Source: Ahrensia sp. (GTDB taxonomy: Bacteria; Pseudomonadota; Alphaproteobacteria; Rhizobiales; Rhizobiaceae). From it: a stretch of DNA of 64,000 bases. A model generated the notes under the pieces. The model was given only the letters and a program-made list of their open reading frames with translations. It had not been told where the DNA came from and ran no database searches. Below are positions 1-7,620 of this stretch, in pieces; the first letter of the stretch is position 1, and every line of letters starts with the position of its first letter. The stretch lies in assembly GCA_002706335.1 (NCBI GenBank), contig PAKZ01000032.1, positions 1-64,000 of the forward strand, given 5' to 3'. A program made the translations under genes and the position numbers.

Positions 1-95
1 CGGCTTGACCGTGCCCCGGCACGGCCCGCGCCAGATCCCTCGATCTCGGGGCAAACCTGCTCCGGCAGAATGCTTCTATCTGACCCTGAAAGGCT

Positions 96-1274
96 CTAGG
101 TGTCGCGCCAGGTGACCAGCTTCGTGACCGCGTAATTGAACACCGCGCTCATCACCGCTCCTGCAAAGCCGGCGACGGCAAGCGACCAGTCCCATTCGAA
201 CAGTCGCGTCGAGATGGAGACATTGGCCAGCGCGCCAATGCTGCAGACGGCGTAAAAGGTCAAAAGGCCCGTGACAAAGCGCCAACCGGTCAGCTTGCGA
301 TGGGCGAAGGTGACCTCGTTGTTGAAGGCGAAGTTCGAGGTCATCGCGACAAACGTCGCGACGAGCTGCGCTGTCGGAAACGCGATATCGAAGGCGCCGC
401 GCAGCAGGAAAAGCGTCGCCATATGGACGAACAGGCCCGTAAAGCCGACAATTCCGTAGAGCAGGAATTTCACCGGCATCAGGCCACCGGTCATGCGCGA
501 GACCAGGAGACCGAGAAACTGCACGGTAACCAGGAAGCCGAGCTTGCTTTCGCCCTCGATGCGTTCGCGAAACTGGAATGGCACTTCCCTGATCGTCAGC
601 TCTTTGCCGAAACGGCTGACGATGTCGAACAGGATCTTGAAGCCGTCGCGCGAGATTGCCGGCGCGGCCCTGTCGGCGAGATCACGCGTCATCATAAAGA
701 AACCGCTCATCGGGTCGGTCGTGTATTTGCCGGTGATCCGGTTGGCGAGCGCGGTCGCCAGTTCGCTGCCCTTGGCGCGTGTCTTCTTCTGAAATCCCGT
801 GGACGCGCTGCCCTCGCCGACATAGCGGCTACCGATCACGAGATCCGCACCGTTCCTGATCTCCTGCAACATCACAGGAAGACGCGTCTCGTCATGCTGC
901 ATGTCGGCGTCCATGACCGCGACGACCGGCGCATTGGCCGCCATCATGCCCTCGATGCAGGCGCCCGAAAGGCCTCGGCGGCCGACCCGGCGCACACAGC
1001 GGACATTCGGCTTGTCGCGGGCGATCGCCCGCGTCACCCCGGCGGTCCCGTCCGGGCTGTTGTCGTCAACGACGATAACCTCATAGGCGATGTCGCCCAT
1101 CGCATCGGCGATCTTGTCGACGATCAGCGGGATGTTCTTCGCCTCGTTGAAGGCGGGCAGGATGATCGAGATTTCGGGCGCGGTCATGGGAAGTCCTGAG
1201 ATGTCGTCCAGCTCATGCCGGCCACGAAGAAAAGTCTTGTGTTGCGGTGCGTTCATCGCCTCGTCCCGCGACAT
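96..1274 (-). CDS. Glycosyltransferase family 2 fused to GtrA-like membrane domain
   Basis: A 392-residue protein that probably transfers a sugar from a nucleotide donor to a polyprenyl phosphate (dolichol-phosphate-mannose-synthase type) and presents or flips it at the inner membrane. The N-terminal half has the GT2 start IILPAFNEAKN, the VVDDNSPDGT segment and the metal-binding MDADMQHD. The last 130 or so residues form four hydrophobic segments typical of GtrA. Two starts are plausible: 1274, with GAGG 8 bases ahead, and 1187, with AGGA before MTAPEIS at the start of the conserved domain. It is divergent from the DUF1638 gene, with only a few tens of bases between them. The sugar and acceptor cannot be told from sequence. 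Confidence 0.85.
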   Translation of the reverse strand: MSRDEAMNAPQHKTFLRGRHELDDISGLPMTAPEISIILPAFNEAKNIPLIVDKIADAMGDIAYEVIVVDDNSPDGTAGVTRAIARDKPNVRCVRRVGRRGLSGACIEGMMAANAPVVAVMDADMQHDETRLPVMLQEIRNGADLVIGSRYVGEGSASTGFQKKTRAKGSELATALANRITGKYTTDPMSGFFMMTRDLADRAAPAISRDGFKILFDIVSRFGKELTIREVPFQFRERIEGESKLGFLVTVQFLGLLVSRMTGGLMPVKFLLYGIVGFTGLFVHMATLFLLRGAFDIAFPTAQLVATFVAMTSNFAFNNEVTFAHRKLTGWRFVTGLLTFYAVCSIGALANVSISTRLFEWDWSLAVAGFAGAVMSAVFNYAVTKLVTWRDT

Positions 1275-1309
1275 CGCTGTCGCCTCGCTTTTGGTGGCAG
1301 GCCGTGATC

Positions 1310-1993
1310 ATGGCCAAGCCGTGTCTCATGGATTATCTATGCCGGGCGTTGAAAAAGGCTGAACGCGAAGTGGACGACGTGAAGGACAAGGTCAGGGTCA
1401 TCGCTTGCGGCATGATTGCCCGCGAGATCCTCGACGTATGTCGCATGAACAGCCTCGACCACGTCTCGCTGACTTGCCTGCCGGCCGACTATCACCATCA
1501 TCCCGAAAAGATCGCCCCGGAGACCGACAAGGCGATTCGCAAGGCGCGTGCCGAGGGCTACGAGCATATCTTCATCGGCTATGCCGATTGCGGCACCGGC
1601 GGCATGCTCGACAAGGTCTGCGCCGAACATGGCGTCGCCCGGATCGCCGGCCCGCATTGCTTTTCGTTCTATATCGGCAACGGCGCCTTCGAAGCCGCCG
1701 GCGACGACTACATGACGACCTTCTTCGTGACGGATTTCCTCGCCCGCCATTTCGAGACCTTCCTGGTCAAGCCGCTCGGCCTCGACCGCCATCCCGAATT
1801 GCGCGACATGTATTTCGGCGCCTATGACCGCCTGCTCTTCCTCGCCCAGACCGAGGATGCCGGCCTGACCGAAAAGGCCCGCGAGGCGGCCGAATTCCTC
1901 GGCCTCGCCTTCGAGCGCAAATTCACCGGCTATGGCGATCTTTCTCCGGCTTTGCAGCGCGCCGACACGATGCTAGAACCGCCGAACTCGTAA
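1310..1993 (+). CDS. DUF1638 family protein of a corrinoid/folate methyl-transfer cluster
   Basis: A soluble protein of unknown biochemistry. The conserved family region begins at VRVIACGMIAREIL and includes YADCGTGG, a Cys/His-containing AGPHCFSFY and many acidic and aromatic residues; the Cys and His residues would suit metal or cofactor binding, but that is inference. DUF1638 genes are commonly found beside corrinoid proteins, MttB-like methyltransferases and methyl-H4folate methyltransferases, and here three such folate/corrinoid genes follow within 5 kb. The start is uncertain: ATG at 1310 has a weak GGCAGG ahead, ATG 1328 lacks a clear ribosome site, and GTG 1379 would put the domain almost at the N-terminus. 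The ribosome site does not decide. Confidence 0.75.
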   Translation: MAKPCLMDYLCRALKKAEREVDDVKDKVRVIACGMIAREILDVCRMNSLDHVSLTCLPADYHHHPEKIAPETDKAIRKARAEGYEHIFIGYADCGTGGMLDKVCAEHGVARIAGPHCFSFYIGNGAFEAAGDDYMTTFFVTDFLARHFETFLVKPLGLDRHPELRDMYFGAYDRLLFLAQTEDAGLTEKAREAAEFLGLAFERKFTGYGDLSPALQRADTMLEPPNS

Positions 1994-2077
1994 ACCAAAT
2001 CGTCGCATTTGACCTCTATGTCATGATCTTGACGTATCCTCACGTCATCAGCGTCGGTCGGGGGCTAGTGGACGATC

Positions 2078-2728
2078 ATGTTGCAACAAGTTCCGGAACA
2101 ATTCGAACCGGCCGAGGCAACGGCGTCCTATTGCCATCCGCGCCCCCTCTCCCAGGTCCTTTATGAACTGGCGCAGGAAGAACGCGGCAAGGTCACCGTT
2201 CGCCGCATCCGCAATGCGCTCGCCGACCGCTCGTTTGCAACATTCGTGGTCTTTACCGCCGGCATCAACCTGCTGCCCTTTCCGCCCGGCTCGACAGTCC
2301 TGCTCGGCGTACCGATCGTCCTCGTCGCCTTCCAGATGGTGTTCGGCTACCCGACTGTCTGGCTGCCGCGCTTCTTCCTGAAACAGTCGCTCAGCCAGAA
2401 GGCGTTCCACCGAATGACCACCTGGCTGATTCCATTCCTGCGACGCATGGAAAACTGGGTGCGACCTCGCTACTGGCCGTTTCCCAGCGCCAAGGCGGCG
2501 GAAAAGGTCGTCGGCATCATCTCGCTGATCTTCGCGATCGCCGTGGTGATCCCGATACCGTTCGGAAACTGGCTGCCCGCGCTCGCCTGCTTCATCTGCG
2601 GTATCGCGCTCTCCGAGCGTGACGGCATCTGGCTCGCCGTCGGCACGATCACCGGTGTCGTCGCCATCTGCATCATGATCGGTGTTGTCCTCGTCGCGCA
2701 CGCCTTCGCCCATTCCTGGCTGCTCTGA
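2078..2728 (+). CDS. ExoD-family membrane protein
   Basis: A 216-residue integral membrane protein of the ExoD (exopolysaccharide synthesis) family. A hydrophilic N-terminus (about residues 1-50, with LYELAQEERGKVTVRRI) precedes hydrophobic stretches around FVVFTAGINLLPFPPGSTVLLGVP, IISLIFAIAVVIPIPFG and ITGVVAICIMIGVVL. The name comes from a rhizobial exopolysaccharide and alkali-sensitivity gene, but the molecular activity of the family is not established. It sits between DUF1638 and the virulence-factor gene in the corrinoid module, in the same orientation. An 84-base gap before it contains TTGACC and TTGACG boxes, so it may have its own promoter. Whether it belongs to methyl transfer is unclear. 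Confidence 0.8.
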   Translation: MLQQVPEQFEPAEATASYCHPRPLSQVLYELAQEERGKVTVRRIRNALADRSFATFVVFTAGINLLPFPPGSTVLLGVPIVLVAFQMVFGYPTVWLPRFFLKQSLSQKAFHRMTTWLIPFLRRMENWVRPRYWPFPSAKAAEKVVGIISLIFAIAVVIPIPFGNWLPALACFICGIALSERDGIWLAVGTITGVVAICIMIGVVLVAHAFAHSWLL

Positions 2729-2832
2729 TCGCGACACCTCTTCCCTGTCGTTTTTGAATTGCCGCGCGTCGCCGTCCAACAAGCCGCGCGCCGTGCCATA
2801 CTGCATTGCTGGCAACCGACAGGAGAACCGCC

Positions 2833-3144
2833 ATGGCAGACCGTATCATCGTCTTTTGGCGCGACATCCCCGCACAGGTTATCATTCGAAAGCGGCGTGA
2901 GACCGCGAAGCGCGAATTGACGCTTCGCTTCACCGAGGCGATCGACATGTGCGCCATGCGGGTGGGAGCGCGCGACAGCGACGCCTACCTCGCCGAATGG
3001 CGCAAGGCCGACCCGATCGCCGTCAGCGACGATCTCGAAGCAGAAGCGGACAAGGCCGCCTCCGAGATCGAAGCGAACTACACGAAGGAGCGGTTGGTCG
3101 CCCTCGTGAAGAATGAAGGCTTTGAGAAGGATACAGCGCAATGA
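2833..3144 (+). CDS. Small 'virulence factor' family protein (Virulence_fact type)
   Basis: A 103-residue, charged, soluble protein with no signal peptide or membrane segment. MADRIIVFWRDIPAQVI and the AYLAEWRKADPI segment match the small family annotated as 'virulence factor' in alphaproteobacteria. No activity is known to me. The start at 2833 is preceded by AGGAG with good spacing. Its stop codon overlaps the start of the MetF-like gene by 4 bases (ATGA), implying translational coupling and a role near folate C1 chemistry rather than virulence. These genes recur beside MetF and methyl-H4folate:corrinoid methyltransferases, so it could be a small subunit or assembly factor; that is inference from context. 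Confidence 0.75.
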   Translation: MADRIIVFWRDIPAQVIIRKRRETAKRELTLRFTEAIDMCAMRVGARDSDAYLAEWRKADPIAVSDDLEAEADKAASEIEANYTKERLVALVKNEGFEKDTAQ

Positions 3145-4046
3145 ACACGATTGGCATCGACACGGCGGACAGCCGGCCGAAACACATCCCGGCCTCCATC
3201 GAGATCTCGCCGAAACAGGCGGTCGAATCCCCCGACCTGCCGGGTCTGTTCCCGCAGGGCGTGCGCGTTTACATCACCGATATCGGCACCGACCCGACCG
3301 AGACGCTCGTCGCTGCGGCCAGGCGCGTGACCGATCTCGGCTACACCGCCGTGCCGCATTTCGCCTCGCGCCGCTTGTCGACCAAAGCGGCGCTGGAGGA
3401 CCGCATCAAGGCGACCACCCAGGAGGCTGGCGTCCATGACATCCTGGTCATCGGGGGTGGGCTGGAAAAGCACGCCGGCGACTTCTCCTCGTCGATGGAG
3501 GTTCTGGAAACCGGATTCCTCGACAAATACGGCATCACCCATGTCGGCGTTGCCGGCCACCCCGAAGGCAGCCCCGATTTCTCCGAGGATGTCGCGGTCG
3601 AAGCGCTGCGTCTGAAGAAGGGCTTCGGCGAACGTACCGGCGCCAAGGTCCGCATCGTTACGCAGTTCGGATTCGACGGCGAGAAATTTATCAAATGGGC
3701 TGAAGGACTGCGCGCGCACGGCATCGACATGCCGGTCCATCTCGGCGTCGCCGGCCCGGCCAAGATCACCACCCTGGTCAAATATGCGGCGATGTGCGGC
3801 GTCGGCAATTCGCTCGACTTCTTCAAGAAGCGCACCCGCTCGCTGGCGACGCTCGCCACCAGCCACTCGCCCGAAGGCGTGGTCGGCCCGATCGAAAAAC
3901 ACTGGCAGGACAATCCGCAGACCGCGATCCGCCAGGTTCACGTCTTCCCCTTTGGCGGCATCAAAAAGTCTGCCGAGTGGCTTGAAGAACGCGGCACATG
4001 GGATATAAAGACATCTTTATATCCTTCTATGAACTCCAAATCCTAG
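3141..4046 (+). CDS. metF: MetF-like methylenetetrahydrofolate reductase (first copy)
   Basis: A 301-residue TIM-barrel flavoprotein expected to interconvert 5-methyl- and 5,10-methylene-tetrahydrofolate in the cytosol. Diagnostic pieces are SIEISPK near the N-terminus, the central GVAGHPEG, TQFGFDGEKF and HLGVAGPAKI, and the closing HVFPFGGIKKSAEW. It is clearly a paralogue of the gene at 46362-47255, sharing the HPEG, VAGPAK and FPxGGIK blocks. Translation is coupled to the upstream small gene, and the methyl-H4folate:corrinoid methyltransferase lies 11 bases downstream. In this context it most likely works toward methylene-H4folate, oxidising methyl-H4folate. The last codons lie in a perfect palindrome (4001-4024), so its C-terminus doubles as regulatory DNA. 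Confidence 0.87.
   Translation: MNTIGIDTADSRPKHIPASIEISPKQAVESPDLPGLFPQGVRVYITDIGTDPTETLVAAARRVTDLGYTAVPHFASRRLSTKAALEDRIKATTQEAGVHDILVIGGGLEKHAGDFSSSMEVLETGFLDKYGITHVGVAGHPEGSPDFSEDVAVEALRLKKGFGERTGAKVRIVTQFGFDGEKFIKWAEGLRAHGIDMPVHLGVAGPAKITTLVKYAAMCGVGNSLDFFKKRTRSLATLATSHSPEGVVGPIEKHWQDNPQTAIRQVHVFPFGGIKKSAEWLEERGTWDIKTSLYPSMNSKS
4001..4024. promoter_or_regulatory. Perfect 11+2+11 palindrome, SAM/SAH-cycle type operator
   Basis: GGATATAAAGA, two bases (CA), then its exact reverse complement TCTTTATATCC. It lies in the final codons of the MetF-like gene and ends 33 bases before the ATG of the methyltransferase gene. AT-rich palindromes of the form ATAAAGA-NN-TCTTTAT are, as I recall, predicted operators of ArsR-family SAM/SAH-cycle regulators (SahR type) at metH, metF and bmt genes in alphaproteobacteria. 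Its position suggests an internal promoter for the methyltransferase and activator genes. The palindrome is directly visible; the regulator is inferred. Confidence 0.6.
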
Positions 4047-4057
4047 GATCGTCGTAA

Positions 4058-5131
4058 ATGACCCGCACCATCGTCGCCTCGGCCACTCGCGAAACTGTCA
4101 TCGGTTTCGACCAGCCTTTTTGCGTCATCGGCGAACGCATCAACCCGACCGGCCGCAAGGTGCTCAATGAGGAACTGGAGCGGGGAGATTTCTCCCGCGT
4201 CGAGGCCGATGCGATCGCGCAGGTAGCGGCCGGCGCCACTGTCCTCGACATCAATTCGGGCGCGGTGTTCTCCAACAAGATGGCCGAGGATCCGCGCTAC
4301 GCGGACAACAATTTCGTCGAGCCGATGCTGATGCCGCAGCTGATCGAGACGGTTCAGGCCGTCACCGATTGCCCGCTCTGCATCGATTCCTCCGTGCCGG
4401 GCGCGCTCGAGGCCGGTCTTCAGGCCGCCAAGGGCCGTCCGCTGCTGAATTCGGTCACCGGCGAGGAAGAGCGGCTCGAAAAGGGTCTCCCGCTGGTCAA
4501 GAAATACGATGTGCCGGTCGTTGCGATCTCCAACGATGACACCGGAATTTCCGAAGACCCGGACGTCCGCTTTGCCGTCGCGAAGAAGATCGTCGAGCGC
4601 GCCGCCGATTTCGGCATCAAGGCGCATGACATCGTCGTCGACCCGCTGGTGATGCCGATCGGCGCGATGGCGACCGCGGGCCACCAGGTCTTCACGCTGG
4701 TGCGCCGGCTCCGCGAGGAACTGGGCGTCAACACCACCTGCGGCGCGTCCAACATCTCGTTCGGCCTGCCGAACCGCCACGGCATCAACAACGCTTTTCT
4801 GCCGATGGCCTATGCCGCCGGCATGACCAGCGCGATCATGAACCCGGTCGCCCTGCCCGTCGGACCGAAGAAGATCGCCGAGAAGAAGGCGGAAGTCGAG
4901 GCCGCCGGCATCGTCCTGCCGGCAGACATCGATGACGAGACCTTCTGCAAGCTCTTCGGTATCGGCTCCACGAAACCGCGCGCCGGCAAGGAAATGGAGG
5001 CGATTCGCGCCGCCAACTTCCTGCTCAACCAGGATTCCGGCGGCGGTGCCTGGATCGCCTTCAACCGCGATCCCGATGCCGCGCCCGCTGGCGCCCGCGG
5101 TCGTCGCGAGGGTCGGCGCGCCCGCGCCTGA
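4058..5131 (+). CDS. Methyltetrahydrofolate:corrinoid methyltransferase (pterin-binding domain)
   Basis: A 357-residue protein of the MtrH/AcsE/MetH pterin-binding class. It should move a methyl group between a corrinoid protein and tetrahydrofolate, in a demethylation pathway from methyl-Co(III) to H4folate. The TIM-barrel signatures are GERINPTGRK, VLDINSGAVF, PLCIDSS, NSVTGEEER, VVAISNDDTG and GASNISFGLPNRHGINNAF. The C-terminus is a low-complexity basic tail rich in Arg and Gly, resembling the tail of the next protein. A palindromic operator is immediately upstream, and the corrinoid activator starts 9 bases after the stop. No MttB/MtgB-like methyltransferase or B12-binding corrinoid protein is in the window, so the partners must be elsewhere. 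Confidence 0.87.
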   Translation: MTRTIVASATRETVIGFDQPFCVIGERINPTGRKVLNEELERGDFSRVEADAIAQVAAGATVLDINSGAVFSNKMAEDPRYADNNFVEPMLMPQLIETVQAVTDCPLCIDSSVPGALEAGLQAAKGRPLLNSVTGEEERLEKGLPLVKKYDVPVVAISNDDTGISEDPDVRFAVAKKIVERAADFGIKAHDIVVDPLVMPIGAMATAGHQVFTLVRRLREELGVNTTCGASNISFGLPNRHGINNAFLPMAYAAGMTSAIMNPVALPVGPKKIAEKKAEVEAAGIVLPADIDDETFCKLFGIGSTKPRAGKEMEAIRAANFLLNQDSGGGAWIAFNRDPDAAPAGARGRREGRRARA

Positions 5132-5140
5132 CCGGAGCCC

Positions 5141-7180
5141 ATGGCCGATCCCCTCATCCTCTTCATGCCTTCGGGGAAGCGCGGACGCTTTCCCGAGGGC
5201 ACGACCGTTCTGGAAGCGGCACGCCAGCTCGGCGTCTATGTCGAGAGCGTCTGCGGCGGGCGCGGCACATGCGGGCGTTGCCAGATCGAGGTTCAGGAAG
5301 GCCAGTTCGCCAAGCACGGCATCACTTCGGCCGATGATCACCTGTCGCCCTTCGGTGCGAAGGAGCAACGCTACGCCAAGGTGCGCGACCTGAAATCAGG
5401 CCGCCGGCTTTCATGCTCCGCGACGATCCTCGGCGACCTTGTCATCGACGTACCGCAGGATGTCGCGATCAACGCTCAGGTCGTGCGCAAGGATGCCGAT
5501 ACCCGCGTCATCGAGCGCAACCCCGCGATCCAGATGTGCTATGTCGAGGTCGAGGAACCCGACATGCACAAGCCGCTCGGCGACCTCGATCGCCTCAAAT
5601 CGGCGCTCGCGAAGGATTGGGGCTTCGAAAATCTTCTCGTCGACACCTACCTCCTGCCCCGCGTCCAGAAGGTTCTGCGCGAAGGCCAATGGGCCGTCAC
5701 TGCCGCGATCCATCGCGACGAGGAAAGCGGCTTCGCGCATCTGATCGCCCTGTATCCAGGCCTCAAGAACGAAGCCTACGGCATCGCCTGCGACATCGGC
5801 TCCACGACAATCGCGCTGCATGTCTCATCGCTTCTGTCGGGGCGCACGATCGCCTCATCCGGAACATCGAACCCGCAAATTCGCTTCGGCGAAGACCTGA
5901 TGAGCCGCGTCTCCTATGTGATGATGAATCCGGAAGGCCGCGAGGCCATGACGACGGCCGTCCGGGCCGCGATCGGCGACCTCGTCGACAAGGCCTGCAC
6001 GGAAGGCGGCATCGACCGCGAAGACATTCTCGACGCCGTCTTCGTCGGCAATCCGATCATGCATCACCTGTTTCTCGGCATCGATCCGACGGAGCTTGGC
6101 GGTGCTCCCTTTGCACTCGCCGTTTCCGGCCCGGTCTCCGTCAAGGCGTCCGAAATCGGGCTGATGCTCAACACCGGTGCGCGCGTCTACGTCCTGCCTT
6201 GCATCGCCGGACATGTCGGTGCGGACGCCGCCGCGGCCACGCTCACCGAGGGCCCGCATCGCCAGGACGAGATGATGCTTCTCGTCGATGTCGGTACGAA
6301 TGCCGAAATCGTGCTCGGCAATTCGACCCGCGTCGTCGCCGCCTCATCGCCGACTGGTCCGGCCTTCGAGGGCGCCGAGATTTCCTGCGGCCAGCGAGCA
6401 GCCCCAGGTGCGATAGAGCGCGTCCGCATCGACTCCGAGACGCTGGAGCCGCGTTTCCGCGTCATCGGCATCGAGCCATGGTCGGACGACCCGGAATTCG
6501 GCAAGGCCGCCAATGGGATCAGCGTCACCGGCGTCTGCGGATCCGGCATCATCGAGGTCGTCGCCGAGATGTTCCTCGCGGGCATCATCTCGGAGGACGG
6601 CGTCATCGACGGCTCGCTTGCCGCGCGGTCTCCGCGCATCGTCGAAAACGGCCGCACATTCTCCTATGTACTGCACGAAGGCAGCCCGCGCCTGACGATC
6701 ACCCAGAACGACATCCGCGCCATCCAGCTCGCCAAGGCCGCGCTCTATGCCGGCATCAAGCTCCTGATGGACAAGATGAATGTCGATCATGTCGACCGGA
6801 TCGGCCTTGCCGGCGCATTCGGCTCCTTCATCGATCCGAAATACGCGATGGTGCTCGGCATGATACCGGACTGCGATCTCGATCAGGTCAAGGCGGTGGG
6901 CAACGCGGCGGGAACCGGCGCGCGCATGGCGCTTCTCAATCGTGGCTACCGCCGCGAGATCGAACGCACCGTCCGCGAAATCGAGAAGATCGAGACCGCG
7001 CTGGAGCCTAAATTTCAGGACCATTTCGTCGCCGCCATGGCGCTGCCGAACAAGGAAGATCCATTTCCCCAACTGGCGAAGACAGTTACCCTGCCGGAGC
7101 GCAAGACACTCGCCGCCAATGATGACGGTCGAGGCGGAGGACGGCGCCGGCGCGAAGGCGGACGCCGCGCACGCGGCTGA
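5141..7180 (+). CDS. Ferredoxin-ASKHA corrinoid reductive activator (RamA/RACo-like, DUF4445)
   Basis: A 679-residue protein expected to reduce inactive Co(II) corrinoid back to Co(I) using ATP and electrons from its own iron-sulfur cluster. The N-terminal plant-type [2Fe-2S] ferredoxin domain has Cys38, Cys44, Cys47 and Cys92. A linker (about 105-210) leads to the actin-like ATPase/DUF4445 part with ACDIGSTTIALH, FVGNPIMHHLFLG, LLVDVGTNAEIVLG and GLAGAFGSFIDP. The extreme C-terminus is an Arg/Gly-rich tail. It lies 9 bases after the methyltransferase gene, in one operon. RACo enzymes are best known from anaerobes; here the neighbours (oxidases, PuuD) point to an aerobic organism. Confidence 0.88.
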   Translation: MADPLILFMPSGKRGRFPEGTTVLEAARQLGVYVESVCGGRGTCGRCQIEVQEGQFAKHGITSADDHLSPFGAKEQRYAKVRDLKSGRRLSCSATILGDLVIDVPQDVAINAQVVRKDADTRVIERNPAIQMCYVEVEEPDMHKPLGDLDRLKSALAKDWGFENLLVDTYLLPRVQKVLREGQWAVTAAIHRDEESGFAHLIALYPGLKNEAYGIACDIGSTTIALHVSSLLSGRTIASSGTSNPQIRFGEDLMSRVSYVMMNPEGREAMTTAVRAAIGDLVDKACTEGGIDREDILDAVFVGNPIMHHLFLGIDPTELGGAPFALAVSGPVSVKASEIGLMLNTGARVYVLPCIAGHVGADAAAATLTEGPHRQDEMMLLVDVGTNAEIVLGNSTRVVAASSPTGPAFEGAEISCGQRAAPGAIERVRIDSETLEPRFRVIGIEPWSDDPEFGKAANGISVTGVCGSGIIEVVAEMFLAGIISEDGVIDGSLAARSPRIVENGRTFSYVLHEGSPRLTITQNDIRAIQLAKAALYAGIKLLMDKMNVDHVDRIGLAGAFGSFIDPKYAMVLGMIPDCDLDQVKAVGNAAGTGARMALLNRGYRREIERTVREIEKIETALEPKFQDHFVAAMALPNKEDPFPQLAKTVTLPERKTLAANDDGRGGGRRRREGGRRARG

Positions 7181-7620
7181 CGGGAAAGCGTCGCCCGCCG
7201 ATTTCTGTCCTGTTTTGTCTGCGACGAAGCTCCACGTCGCAAACAGACGCCCGCATTTCGTATTTCGCTTAGCCCGGAAGCGACCCGAAAGCGCATAGGC
7301 GTTCGATCGAGCCGCCCATGAGGGAGCGTCTTGCCGGTTGATCCCAATCCTCCGGGAAACGCTTTGATAATAGCTGGCCGTTCAACCCTGTGGCGCGTCC
7401 AAAACGCCGCTGGAACGGCACAGGCGCGAAATGGCTGCTCCGTGTAACGCCAATTGCATGGAGTGACTGAATGCCGCCGCAGACCATCACCTTTCCTCGC
7501 GTCGACCGAGACGCTTCTGCTTCCTCGAAAAGCCCTATTGACCGTACAGTCAATGACTGTTCTTCTGTCGTAAACGCGACACCGCGCGACGCATCTCGCG
7601 GCACGAATTTGGGTGGCAGA
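7181..7620. other. 440-base intergenic region between the activator and GlxA-type regulator genes
   Basis: The only gap above 300 bases. Just after the activator stop is a weak hairpin (TGCGACG at 7220-7226 paired with CGTCGCA at 7235-7241, no clean T-run), a possible but unconvincing terminator. An in-frame extension of the regulator back to 7471 is possible, but its residues look non-conserved and the GbdR-like domain begins just after 7621. The region also holds the inverted repeat at 7537-7554. I see no RNA gene. Confidence 0.5.
7537..7554. promoter_or_regulatory. Inverted repeat ATTGAC-N6-GTCAAT upstream of the GlxA-type regulator
   Basis: Perfect 6-base arms separated by 6 bases, 67 bases before the regulator start at 7621. 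Each arm contains TTGAC, so the repeat could overlay a -35 box. Its size and position suit an operator for autoregulation by the regulator itself, but no second copy was noticed before the corrinoid or dimethylglycine genes. Confidence 0.4.

Noticed and set aside
1-95. A gene fragment at the left edge
   Set aside because: No convincing frame or family match in these 95 bases.
2833-3144. Taking the 'virulence factor' family name literally
   Set aside because: Context is folate/corrinoid metabolism; no virulence genes nearby.
7220-7241. Terminator after the corrinoid activator gene
   Set aside because: Stem of only 7 bp with mismatches beyond and no T-run; kept only as a remark.
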